A DNA stretch of 59,809 nucleotides from a virus, in the IMG/VR virus record IMGVR_UViG_3300031951_000168, positions 1 to 59,809 of that record, one strand, 5' to 3'. The position numbers and the translations under genes are program-made. The notes below the pieces were generated by a model. The model searched no databases and was not told the origin of the DNA. It saw only the letters and a list, made by a program, of their open reading frames with translations. Shown one piece after another: positions 50,001-58,723 of this stretch. Within the stretch, counting starts at the first letter, position 1. Each line of letters begins with the position of its first letter.

Positions 50001-53000
50001 TAAAGAAGTATCATCAGCCATAACTTGCCTAACAGCTTCTGCTTCCTCTGTTACTTTAGTAAGTAAGTCTTTAACCCACTCTGTGTAAGCTTCTGTCTGA
50101 GCAGCTGCATCAGTCATTCCCATTATCTCGCTAGGTGCTACAGCGTCTATAGCAGTTCCAACTACCTTAGCAATAGTTTGCTTTCTTTCTAAAACATCAT
50201 CGTATTGATTATTAAGTTCAGCAAGCATCTCAGCCAACTCATCTTGCTGTTCTTCTGTTAAGTCCGCAATTCGCTTATCGTTGTCTATAGGATCTCTTTC
50301 TTGAGTACTGATTTCTTCAGTACCATCAGGTTGCATTTCTATAGTGTCACCACTTTGTCCTGAGCTAGATACTGACTCTAAGTACATTGCAGTAACTCTT
50401 TCTGTATCTGCTTCAATTGCTTCTAACTGCTGATCAAATGATCCATTAAAATAAGCAACTAAGTCTCCGCCTCTGTCTGGAGCCATGACAGCTTGTGCTA
50501 ATACTCCTTGAAGTTCATCTTGTGATGTAATACTAGTAGGAGTAGTGGTGGGAGTTTTGTTCTCTATAGCGTCAACTAAAGGATTATAAGTGCCTCCTGC
50601 AATTGCATCTTGCTCGGCCTGCTCTCTTTCATCTTTAATCTTTTTGACGTTATCTCTGTACTGTCTAATACTTTCAACAAAGTAACCAGGTCTTCTACTT
50701 GCAACAACCGTCGCCGCATAGTCCTCAAGATTTGATCCTAAGTTTTCTATGTCTTCCGTTCTAGCAAAACGAGTTAACTGTAACTTACCATTAATACTAT
50801 TGTCAAGAACTCCTTTTTTATCTTCATCTGTTAATTGACTGTAGAAATCAGACTTCTTTTTATACTGGTCTATTGTCTTAGCTGCCTCTTCAGACATAGC
50901 TATCAGCTCTTTCTTTTGGTCTTCAGTATAAGTCTGTTTGTCTAAGGAAGTAAGTTTCTCATCAATTGAGTTTTTCTTTAAGATGTTCTTAAAGTAATCA
51001 AACTGAAGATGTTGATCTTCCATTAAATCTGTTAGCTGCTCTAGTTTCTTATTGTCTAGATTCTTAAGATTACGAACTCCGTATTCTTTTTCTATTGCCT
51101 CTAACTCTTGTATCTTACCTAAAGCAGTAGCAGCTTTGTCGGCTGTTATCTTACCTGCCTTTAACTCTTGGTCTATTTTGTTTTTATAGTACTGAGCATT
51201 AAGCATGATGTCGTACATCTCACCATACTTTCTATTTTCATTATGTGCCTTTATCTGTTTACCTGCTCCGATTGGAAACGTAAAGTAACTTCCTGAAAAT
51301 GCTGTAATCAAACCATCAACTGTTAATTCTTTTGCAGGTTCTCCTTTTAAGTTTGCTAGCCCTTCGTTATCAGCAAAGAAGTTCATTAACTCTGCTGACA
51401 CTTCTTCTATTCCTTCCTCAGTTCCACGAGCCAACATAAACCTACCTACAGAAGCTCCCTTACCAGCTAGATTCAAAGATCTTGTAGCTAAGTAATCTAA
51501 AGTCGTAGGACTAAAAGCATCACCAAAAACATTGCCATATAAAGTTCTGTATTGCTGATAACTACCTACCCAGGCTTTGCCGAAGATACCTTTCTCCGCA
51601 AAATCATCTAAGTACTTCATATCAGGAAATATGTTCTCTGTAAGAACTTCTATTCCTGTAGATATACTCGCAATTGCATGTGCCTTAGTTCTAGCATTCT
51701 CTACGCCCTTCTCGTATAAGTCTCTATAAGTAGCGACAAACTGTTGGGGGTAAACAATTGCAGTCATACTCATTGCGTTAGGTACTCTTGCACTCAACTG
51801 TTGTACTAATGGATTCTTACTAGCTGCTGTTACATTTTGAAATGCTGCTCTATAACTACCAGTCTTTGCAAGTGTGCCTGTGAATTGTGCTGCTCTTGCA
51901 CTACTCATCATTCCTTTTGCAGTTAGAGTCTTTAAATTCCTAGCCATTAATCGGCCAGCACCACCTGCAATGGCACCACCACCATACATTGACCCTACTA
52001 TTAGAGGTAACATCTCACCTCCTTGGAATACTAATGCACTTGGGTTGTACTCTCTGTTACCTTCAGCATCTTCAAAAATAAAATCTGCAGTAGTTTGATA
52101 TTGTCCTCTAGAGTTAACCTTATCAAAGTTTACTAATTCTTCAACTGTAACTGCGTTATTGAATCTACGTCCTTTTGTCTCTAGCCATTCCCAGCCTGTA
52201 GCACCTCCTAGTCCTTCAATTATGTTTCCTAAAAACTGCTGAGCTACTCCCTGTGCTACCTTTTGACCAGTACGTCCTACTATATAAGCTCCTTTAGCTA
52301 CTCCATAATCCTGCTTAAAGTAAAACTTACTTAAAGCTTCTTTCTTTTCTTCTCTTTCTACATATGTACCTAAGAAGTTAGTAAGCTCTTTGTTTGTCTT
52401 AAATGCTTCTGGATTATGAATCTCACTAGTTTTGTCAATCAACTTTTTATTAAAGTCAACACTTTGTTGCAGTACTGAGATTTCTTTCTGAATCTCCTGT
52501 AGTCTGTTTGGAGTTATAGTAGACGACTCAGCTTCTTTAACAAGTTGTTCTTGTCTTTTTACCGCAGTAATAACTTTATTGGTCAACTCAGTAGTAATAC
52601 CTTGACCTAATTGTAGGTGCGATTTGATTAAATCTCCTTTAAAGCCATCATACCTACTTTCATTAACTTCTCCTAAAGCACCAGTAGTCAATGGAGTGCC
52701 TTCTAGAAATCTCTGAAGAGCAATTTCATTTATTACCTTCTTACCCCCTGTTTCAATGTCCGCTTCAGTTAGTGCTCTATCAAGGTAGTTTTCGTTGTAG
52801 ATGTCTTTAAGTACCTTAGTAAAGTCGCTACTAACAGTAGCCAATCCACCTGCTTTGTTTTTAAAAGAGTCTAGACTTTTTAAGAAATCTTCGTCTGTTT
52901 TAAAGTTAGTTCTTAACTGTTCTAACGCACCAACTGTTTCTTTACTCTTAATAGCAGTAACTCTCTTTTCGTAGGTATCCTCAAGAGAATTCTTAAGTTT

Positions 53001-53879
53001 GTTTAACTCAAGTTTCTTTGCAGTAATCTTACCTACTCTTTCTTGGCTATCCTTAATAGATTGTTGATCTCCACTTCGAATAGCTGACTGACTCCAATAC
53101 TTAGACTGTTCCTCTAAATCTTTTAGTTGACCATCAATATCGGTATAAAGTAACTTCTTAGTTTTTACTAAATCAGGAATACTGGTAGATTTAAAGTAAT
53201 TACTAGCACTAGTTTCAAAAGACTTTACTCTCTGTTTCTCTTGTTCTTTTACTTCGGCTTGTTTTTCAGGAGTCAACATACTAGTTAAATCTCCGACTAA
53301 GCTAGTCTCAGACACAGGCTTACTTAGGATAGAAGCAGTTCTTTGAGCTGCTACTTGAATCCCTTCATTTGCATTCTTTACTCCCCAACCATTATTCTTC
53401 AGTGAATTCTCTATATAAAGTAAATCATCTTTTACTTCAATGTTCTTTTGTTGCTCTAACTCTTTCTGTGTAGGCATATACCTATCATCAAAAAAAGTTT
53501 TTAACTTCTTTTGTGAACCAGTTGCTACGGGTGCTTGAACCATACCAGGTGCATTGGCTAGGTAAGAACCGTCTCCTGTGTTTCTTTTGTAGCCTTCTTT
53601 TATCATGTCATCCCACGTTTTACTAATAGTAGTAGAAGGGGTGGGATTAGTAACCTTTGCAGGAGTTGTAGAAGCTACCCCTGGCGTATTTATATTAGTG
53701 CTAGAGGCAGTACTAGGTAAACTAGTAAGCATACTAGACTTTAAACTTTCTTGAGTATAGAAGTTTATTCTAGTTTGTGCTGCTTGTAAATCTATATTAC
53801 GGCCTTCTGCAAATGCCCTATCTGAACTAACGCCTTTTGACATCAGTCCAATTGCTTTGATTGTTCCTGGGGTGTACAT
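47025..53879 (-). CDS. giant virion-type protein with C-terminal PD-(D/E)XK nuclease
   Basis: A 2284-residue protein. The N-terminal 550 residues are charged and helical. Around 615-640 lies a Gly/Ala-rich hydrophobic stretch (LPLIVGSMYGGGAIAGGAG), and near 826 EGIEEVSAELMNFF; both recall ejection proteins that touch membrane. Residues about 1990-2190 hold a nuclease fold: GAMDIVAVD (Asp about 2090) and VHIIDFKNKKF (Asp and Lys about 2104), then a later Gln-Gln-x-x-Tyr helix (TQQTAYGVL). It is probably injected with the polymerase and could cut host or competing DNA. It precedes the RNA polymerase gene in the same operon. Confidence 0.78.
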   Translation of the reverse strand: MYTPGTIKAIGLMSKGVSSDRAFAEGRNIDLQAAQTRINFYTQESLKSSMLTSLPSTASSTNINTPGVASTTPAKVTNPTPSTTISKTWDDMIKEGYKRNTGDGSYLANAPGMVQAPVATGSQKKLKTFFDDRYMPTQKELEQQKNIEVKDDLLYIENSLKNNGWGVKNANEGIQVAAQRTASILSKPVSETSLVGDLTSMLTPEKQAEVKEQEKQRVKSFETSASNYFKSTSIPDLVKTKKLLYTDIDGQLKDLEEQSKYWSQSAIRSGDQQSIKDSQERVGKITAKKLELNKLKNSLEDTYEKRVTAIKSKETVGALEQLRTNFKTDEDFLKSLDSFKNKAGGLATVSSDFTKVLKDIYNENYLDRALTEADIETGGKKVINEIALQRFLEGTPLTTGALGEVNESRYDGFKGDLIKSHLQLGQGITTELTNKVITAVKRQEQLVKEAESSTITPNRLQEIQKEISVLQQSVDFNKKLIDKTSEIHNPEAFKTNKELTNFLGTYVEREEKKEALSKFYFKQDYGVAKGAYIVGRTGQKVAQGVAQQFLGNIIEGLGGATGWEWLETKGRRFNNAVTVEELVNFDKVNSRGQYQTTADFIFEDAEGNREYNPSALVFQGGEMLPLIVGSMYGGGAIAGGAGRLMARNLKTLTAKGMMSSARAAQFTGTLAKTGSYRAAFQNVTAASKNPLVQQLSARVPNAMSMTAIVYPQQFVATYRDLYEKGVENARTKAHAIASISTGIEVLTENIFPDMKYLDDFAEKGIFGKAWVGSYQQYRTLYGNVFGDAFSPTTLDYLATRSLNLAGKGASVGRFMLARGTEEGIEEVSAELMNFFADNEGLANLKGEPAKELTVDGLITAFSGSYFTFPIGAGKQIKAHNENRKYGEMYDIMLNAQYYKNKIDQELKAGKITADKAATALGKIQELEAIEKEYGVRNLKNLDNKKLEQLTDLMEDQHLQFDYFKNILKKNSIDEKLTSLDKQTYTEDQKKELIAMSEEAAKTIDQYKKKSDFYSQLTDEDKKGVLDNSINGKLQLTRFARTEDIENLGSNLEDYAATVVASRRPGYFVESIRQYRDNVKKIKDEREQAEQDAIAGGTYNPLVDAIENKTPTTTPTSITSQDELQGVLAQAVMAPDRGGDLVAYFNGSFDQQLEAIEADTERVTAMYLESVSSSGQSGDTIEMQPDGTEEISTQERDPIDNDKRIADLTEEQQDELAEMLAELNNQYDDVLERKQTIAKVVGTAIDAVAPSEIMGMTDAAAQTEAYTEWVKDLLTKVTEEAEAVRQVMADDTSLAQSVFYDKISYLEYKADNKEKIDKKLAEIKKIKEERKAAETPTVEETRNNVTAKEKSEETGKEVSIEVPELIQSDVTPEFAQGLTALETMPKSRLTATASQAAGDIVTDEEYNAQRGVVIQNLLGEVLGSTSLDSALAKMYSIMEAAEVSVEEKAKTLELMKKVANSEPVLEEDYTHMFELLLIKANLDLAKLKFTGPEAEVEVPAIVATQVDERTAEEIERTTAIPAPVTKKAKTKKVEAKISLPAEQPTAETNVIDTLANNQKIVSEVKVEVATTEEAKSEVQSKNQIVSTSKIYRPGDPNARTAEHFTIQEKIIESVDKEFRTVNTAVVDLFTIVEQVLGAETLVKMEEIFDEVQSKPTPERLQELRGQFLKLFPANFMDIGKIEYMFDTQMVKNVSQSDLTQVNERNLNATETEIYQVNKGRKVPEVKLKDGRIIKDTVVRESNGKLLLLKAVDVLDAKGKPITDKEGKPIVDKTWIRFEQIANPTEILAYPIIGTEPMTFTALNVLTFTVLDGDGKVQKYNNNGDKTESGNKVLITYLPTSKGKANPTPQQKAFDTMRNSVSQGERVVHNVKITGPSDSDSEVTMPDKTVKKGNYGFTFSTETLTPVDKTLPIAEVEEEKAVTQIIANKGNQQDSVNALEVLVKKAKTIPDPSKEGYLIDGERYERQSGFTRRVMGKTQVDTEDSVINMEKGAAVGNLLDIIGRDVLGGRTVKSLSEYIKEAEGMGKSLREGKGYKLEFTQEQFDALVAELESVKKELTRQGYKVYTEGLVIYRKYTQEEKVATGFAGVAGAMDIVAVDKDGGVHIIDFKNKKFKNTQTFKSSMYNSNERFPSNISKWGTQQTAYGVLSGDFGLPIRSINILAFASQYEESNGVITVNMLSKGSDQVPVLAQNKSDISDSIIRLKYDSKIAAQINSRTVKPTPQPLNKEADKVQLETIKENVPDLTDSEARNASLVLSSLGMNLNNVKSGLDSKDENPTTKNPPTC

Positions 53880-53890
53880 TTAGAATCTAA

Positions 53891-55579
53891 TTATTCGGTC
53901 TCTTTTCCTTCAAGTTTTTTCTTCATTGCTGCATTAGCTGACGCTCTAGCTTGCTCTTCTGATTGACCTAACTTGATTGCTCTTTCGTAGTTTGTATTCC
54001 ACTCTTTTTGTACTGTTTCTGATGGAGTGGCACCTCCGCTACTTTTAGAACCTCCTAGGTCTTTACGAAACTGCATTGTCTCCAAAGTTAAACCAGAGTT
54101 AAAGATATCAGTTACAGGTCTAGTTAGGAAATCATCTATTGATGTTTCCACTCTACCCAATCCCTGTGATCTGTTTAATGATACTTTATCTTTACTTCCT
54201 TTAGAACCTTCGTAAGTTCTGTAAACAGCTTGCAAAGTTCTTAACTCTCTTGCATAAAGTTCTACTTGAGTAGGACTAAGTTTTGCGGCATTCTCGTTAT
54301 TTAAGTTATAAAGTTGATTGATAACCTGATCAATTTGTTCAGAAGGTTTCTTGCTTGTGTCTAGTTTAAAGTCCTTACTCATGTAATTGGTAACTCGTTT
54401 CAAACTATTCAAGCTTACTTGACTACCTACAGAATAGTTCTCTTGCTCAAACTCAAACTGTTTAGTCAATCTACTCTGTGCACCTTGGGCAGCAATCTCA
54501 CCTAATCTGTTTCTGTGTTTCATGTTCTCCATGTACACTCTATCTTCTTTCAACTCTACTTTAACTTCTTCTTTAGTCAAGTTACCTGCAATACCACTGA
54601 TAAACCTGCTAGTGAAGAACGGAACATATTCACCCATATCAAAATCATCTGGGTTCATATTAATGTTTTCGTTAGCTGCAGTTATGTAATTCTCACTCTT
54701 TTGAATAATGCTTTCTACTTCTCTCAAGTTTGCTTTATCTTGGGCAGTCATCTTTTTTGGGTCTATAGACGTTAGCCTAGAACGTTCTTGCATTGCTTCT
54801 TTCTTAGCTTGGTCGTACATCAACTTCTCTTCTTTGTTGTGACCTACCCAAGTTTGATAAAGAACATCGTTACCTAAACGATACATATTAGCTTGTGCGT
54901 GTATCTGAAGTTGGGCTTGCTGTGCAGGAGTTAAACTGTTTTGAAGACGAGCCATGATTTGCTCTCTAGTTTTTCTTTTAACATCAACCTGTTGAATATA
55001 TCCTGCAGGACCTTCTTTAAATACAGTAGCAGTTTCAGCAGATACCTTCTCTTCAATCTCACGTAACTCCTTTGTAATATCTGTGTACTCTACATAGGCT
55101 TTGTTCTTCTGCACTTTTTTACCAAGACCACCTTTCTCAATGTGTTCTTGGATATCGTACATGTAAACTAAATCGTTATCTGCGTTTCTTTTTTCTTTAG
55201 CAACACCAGACAATTGCTTTTGGCGATTCTGATACTCTACTCCCCAATCAATACCTGCCTTAATGTACTCATCATTTTCAAAAGGTTTACCCAAGTTAAT
55301 AACAGCCTCTACGTTATTCATGTTTGAGAAATCCAAACCTGCATTCTCCTGTACGTTCTTAACTAACTTATTTAACTCTTGGTCAAAGTAATTACGTTCG
55401 TCATCTGTCAATAACATACCACGGAGTTTTCCGTAGTTATCTAGATTCTGTTTGATTTGCTTTCGACCTTCGTCATACATCTCCTGCTTCTTCATTGCAA
55501 CCTTTATAAGGTCGTCTGCAGGAAGAGCATTTACGTAATCGTTGGTGACAAATCTAGTATGTTGTGCTGAAATAGCCAT
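53891..55579 (-). CDS. virion-type coiled-coil protein (562 aa)
   Basis: A 562-residue highly charged helical protein. It starts MAISAQHTRFVTNDYVNALP, then has long segments of heptad-like character (KMTAQDKANLREVESIIQKS) and a Ser/Gly linker (about 515-520: GGSKSSGGATP) before a helical end. No enzymatic motif is seen. Its place in the tightly spaced RNA polymerase operon (11 and 12 bases to neighbours) suggests a virion cargo or scaffold that packs with the polymerase. The function is otherwise unknown. Confidence 0.7.
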   Translation of the reverse strand: MAISAQHTRFVTNDYVNALPADDLIKVAMKKQEMYDEGRKQIKQNLDNYGKLRGMLLTDDERNYFDQELNKLVKNVQENAGLDFSNMNNVEAVINLGKPFENDEYIKAGIDWGVEYQNRQKQLSGVAKEKRNADNDLVYMYDIQEHIEKGGLGKKVQKNKAYVEYTDITKELREIEEKVSAETATVFKEGPAGYIQQVDVKRKTREQIMARLQNSLTPAQQAQLQIHAQANMYRLGNDVLYQTWVGHNKEEKLMYDQAKKEAMQERSRLTSIDPKKMTAQDKANLREVESIIQKSENYITAANENINMNPDDFDMGEYVPFFTSRFISGIAGNLTKEEVKVELKEDRVYMENMKHRNRLGEIAAQGAQSRLTKQFEFEQENYSVGSQVSLNSLKRVTNYMSKDFKLDTSKKPSEQIDQVINQLYNLNNENAAKLSPTQVELYARELRTLQAVYRTYEGSKGSKDKVSLNRSQGLGRVETSIDDFLTRPVTDIFNSGLTLETMQFRKDLGGSKSSGGATPSETVQKEWNTNYERAIKLGQSEEQARASANAAMKKKLEGKETE

Positions 55580-55591
55580 AGGTTACTTATC

Positions 55592-58471
55592 TTATTTGGT
55601 TTTGGTATTTGTAGTCTTTTTAGCTTTATCTACTTCTGGGATACCTGCGGTATTACTATACATACCTTCTAGTTGAGCTGCAAATTCTTTGTCAGCATCT
55701 TTCTTTACTGTCAAGGAACGAGTCTTAGGATCGTAGTCAAAGCTACGTACAAAGTTGTTATACCAGAATTGTTTACGTGCTTCTTCCTGTTTCCATACAG
55801 ACCTCTTCTGACTAGCAGAGGCAATCAACGCTTGACGTTGTGCAGTAACTGCGTCATCTGCTTGTGCAATCAAAGTATTGTATACTCTATCCAAAGATTG
55901 CATATCGTAAACATCTTCTTGGAATCTACTTTGTGCGTTATACTGGTCAGCAGCTGCTCTTTGTTGTGCATCAAAGTTTTGCTTCTCAGAGAATACTCTC
56001 TGCTTAGCACCAAGTGTAGCAATCAAAGCTGTGTTTGGATCTCCTCCTGCATTCATAGCAGCTACATAAGAATTGTCAATATCTTGTAACTGAGGTTGAA
56101 TGTTTAATGTTTGAGGCATCAAGTAAGGAGCATTATAGTCCATAGGTGCATATGCAAACATCTGAGATGCTGCTACACCGTAAATCTCAGGAGCTAACTG
56201 AGGATAGTCAAAACCTTCAGGGTTGTACTTACCCATTGTAGCACCTTCAAGTTGTTTATTATAACCTTTTCCTGGATCTTTGCGTTTACGCTCTTCTCCT
56301 GGTTTCTCTTTAGGTTTCAAAGGTTCGTCCTCAAAGCCTAACAATTGGCCCATAGCAGTATTACCGTGTCGTCTATCATCATCAGAGATAGGCATACCTA
56401 AAAACATTTGGTCTGCTAAACCTTCGGGGGCTACTTTAAATCCTCTAAGACGGTCCTTGTCTTTACCTCTTTTTTTCTCTGCTTGTTTTACAGAAGCAAT
56501 TGCTTTGTAAGCAGCTTGATACTTTTGTACAGCATCAAGGTTTAACTCAGGGTTATCTATCTTATACCTAGTCTGACCATTAGCATCTTTGTATGCTACT
56601 GGCTTATTCTTCAAAAAAGGCAAAGAGTTAGGACTAGTTCTACCTGCCTTTACATCCTCAACAAACTGTGAAGATTCTATATAAGCTTTGTACTTCTCAG
56701 CAGCCTTTTGTCTTTGGATATCTGGATCGTATCCCTTGTCTAACTGGAAGTCAAACAACTCAGCCTCTTGGCCCATACCTTTATAGAAGTTACGGATAGC
56801 TGTTAGGTCTGAGTTTCCACCTTCTAGGATATTTACTAGTTCGTCGGCACTACTGATTTTTAAGCCTTCATTCTTTACAGTATTGTTGAATGCATCTGTT
56901 AACAATGGATTGAGTTCGTCTCCAAACTCATTCAATCTATTTCTTAATAAGTTAGTAGGGTCATTGCCATATTGCTCGGCTAATTGTTTACCTGCAAATT
57001 CTCCTTGGTTCTCAATAAAGATCTTCTTACCATTAGGTAAAGTTTTGTAGTATACAGAACTAGGGTCTGCTGCATTAGTCTTACTTTGAGTTCCTGTCTC
57101 GTCACTTAGTACTTGCTTATTCTGCTCAGTGGCTGTATTAAGACTAGGAGTAGCAGTAGCGCCTAAAGTGGCAGGGTTGTTTGGTTGATTCTGTGCAGCG
57201 TTGTAGAAAGAATAGTTATCTTCCATATTGCCAAGCATTCTAATACCTGTATCTGCATCTATTCTGCTGTTGGCTACTGCATTATCTACAGTGTCTTTTA
57301 GATTGTCTAAAAAGTCTTTTTGTCTTTTAGTCTCTGCTTCAGCTTCATCAGCTTTAGTACTTAAGTTCTCTTCATTCCAACTAGAGTAAGGCGTAGAAAA
57401 ATCCCTCTTTGTCACCGCTTGTTCGGTATAGTTAGGATTGTTGAACATTCCTTGACCCATGTAGAACCCTTTTTGTTGTTCTGGAGTTAAAACTACTGGA
57501 GCATTAGGACCAAAAAACTTTGCGTTATTAATGCGAAATTGTTCTTGCTGTTGTGGTGTAAAGATTGCAGAAGGATTGCCCATACCAAACTGACCTTTTC
57601 TCATACCTTCAGGTTCCATTTCACCAGTAGAGTTGCCGTTTATTCCTTGTTGAATCTGAAACAACTCTTGAAGTTTTTTCATGTTTCTATCAAACAAAAC
57701 TTCTGCAGTACTTCTATCAACAGCTTTAGCGTGTGGGTTGTCTAGAATTTTTTTGTACTTAGTAATGTCGTATTTTTTAGCTTCATCGCTAAACGTCTTG
57801 TTTAACCCTGGAACTTTAAGATGGTCAGAGAATACAATAGTACCTTCAGGCAATACAAAGTTTTCACCTCCTTGAGAATGCTTCTTTCCTCCTACTATGT
57901 ATGTGTCCATGTTAGGCATCATAAACATCTCACCACGCTCTAACTCTGCTTCTTCTGCACCTGAATCTGTACCTGTGCGAATCTCTGCACCATGCTTAGC
58001 ATAGATTACACCTTGGCTTCCTGGTCTTGCCATGTACTCATATTCATTAGGCATGTAACGAGGACGGTCATTTAAGTTTTGAATACGTTCGGTATTGTCT
58101 TGACGAGTTTGGATGTCATCGTAAATACCTTTAATAGCTGAGGTTGTACCTACAGCCATACGGGCATAATCTCTCCAATCTCTTTTGTAAGGTTCTGCTT
58201 CTGCCCCTACTATATTAATTTTTTCATCTCCTGCTTTCTCAGCTTTTGTATCAATAGTAACTGGGTTATACTCAGGGAGTTTAACGTTAGGTTCTGCCCC
58301 AGTACTCCAATCGTATGGAGTACCTTTACTAGGCAATGACTGAGATATATCTTTAGTAATATCAGGTATACCCAACATATCTGTTGGATTCTTAACCATA
58401 GGATCTGTTTGGTACTTCTTCTTAAAAAGTTCCGTCTTTAGACCCTTAACTCTGTTTTTTCCAGTATTCAT
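55592..58471 (-). CDS. large virion protein with GG-x-KHSQGG motif
   Basis: A 959-residue protein. Around 170-230 it has ELERGEMFMM, GGKKHSQGGENFVLPEGTIV and FSDHLKVPG, a conserved block I recall from many structural proteins of Bacteroidota phages including crAss-like ones. The middle is Asn/Gln-rich. The last third has AYAPMDYNAPYLMPQTLNIQ and Gln/Ala-rich helices. It is first in the late operon after the promoter at 58533. A structural or cargo role is likely; an exact position in the virion cannot be told. Confidence 0.75.
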   Translation of the reverse strand: MNTGKNRVKGLKTELFKKKYQTDPMVKNPTDMLGIPDITKDISQSLPSKGTPYDWSTGAEPNVKLPEYNPVTIDTKAEKAGDEKINIVGAEAEPYKRDWRDYARMAVGTTSAIKGIYDDIQTRQDNTERIQNLNDRPRYMPNEYEYMARPGSQGVIYAKHGAEIRTGTDSGAEEAELERGEMFMMPNMDTYIVGGKKHSQGGENFVLPEGTIVFSDHLKVPGLNKTFSDEAKKYDITKYKKILDNPHAKAVDRSTAEVLFDRNMKKLQELFQIQQGINGNSTGEMEPEGMRKGQFGMGNPSAIFTPQQQEQFRINNAKFFGPNAPVVLTPEQQKGFYMGQGMFNNPNYTEQAVTKRDFSTPYSSWNEENLSTKADEAEAETKRQKDFLDNLKDTVDNAVANSRIDADTGIRMLGNMEDNYSFYNAAQNQPNNPATLGATATPSLNTATEQNKQVLSDETGTQSKTNAADPSSVYYKTLPNGKKIFIENQGEFAGKQLAEQYGNDPTNLLRNRLNEFGDELNPLLTDAFNNTVKNEGLKISSADELVNILEGGNSDLTAIRNFYKGMGQEAELFDFQLDKGYDPDIQRQKAAEKYKAYIESSQFVEDVKAGRTSPNSLPFLKNKPVAYKDANGQTRYKIDNPELNLDAVQKYQAAYKAIASVKQAEKKRGKDKDRLRGFKVAPEGLADQMFLGMPISDDDRRHGNTAMGQLLGFEDEPLKPKEKPGEERKRKDPGKGYNKQLEGATMGKYNPEGFDYPQLAPEIYGVAASQMFAYAPMDYNAPYLMPQTLNIQPQLQDIDNSYVAAMNAGGDPNTALIATLGAKQRVFSEKQNFDAQQRAAADQYNAQSRFQEDVYDMQSLDRVYNTLIAQADDAVTAQRQALIASASQKRSVWKQEEARKQFWYNNFVRSFDYDPKTRSLTVKKDADKEFAAQLEGMYSNTAGIPEVDKAKKTTNTKTK

Positions 58472-58532
58472 TAACTTAAAATATTAATTAACTTTAGAAG
58501 TTAAGTATACTTGAACTTAAAAAGTTTAAATA

Positions 58533-58562
58533 CAAATATACTCTATTGTCAAGAAAAATCAA
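58533..58562 (-). promoter_or_regulatory. host-type late promoter (TTG-N19-TATATTTG)
   Basis: On the minus strand, TTG (58562-58560), 19 bases, TATATTTG (58540-58533). It sits in the 98-base gap before the 959-residue protein gene and would drive the operon that ends with the RNA polymerase. The leader of about 56 bases is very AT-rich, with several AACTTAA/TTAAGTT copies in both directions that could fold weakly. Confidence 0.83.
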
Positions 58563-58569
58563 GCCTTAC

Positions 58570-58722
58570 TTAGCCTTGACCTCTGCTCGCCTTATGGTAG
58601 TTCTTGCTTTGCTTTAACTTAGAAGATTTAGTTTTAGCGTGAACTCCAGGACGACTAACTTTTCCTTTCTCTTTATACAAAGAAGAATTAGAAGTTACTT
58701 TGGTAGATTTTTTAGTTGCCAT
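58570..58722 (-). CDS. small basic conserved protein (50 aa)
   Basis: A 50-residue strongly basic protein (MATKKSTKVTSNSSLYKEKG, then RPGVHAKTKSSKLKQSKNYH and ending RGQG). I recall similar short proteins with the GVHAKTK and KNYKKAYRGQG pattern from Bacteroidota phages. It follows the previous virion gene after one base, so it is likely co-expressed and could be a DNA-binding virion component. The clean frame and tight spacing support a real gene despite its size. Confidence 0.8.
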   Translation of the reverse strand: MATKKSTKVTSNSSLYKEKGKVSRPGVHAKTKSSKLKQSKNYHKASRGQG

Positions 58723-58723
58723 A

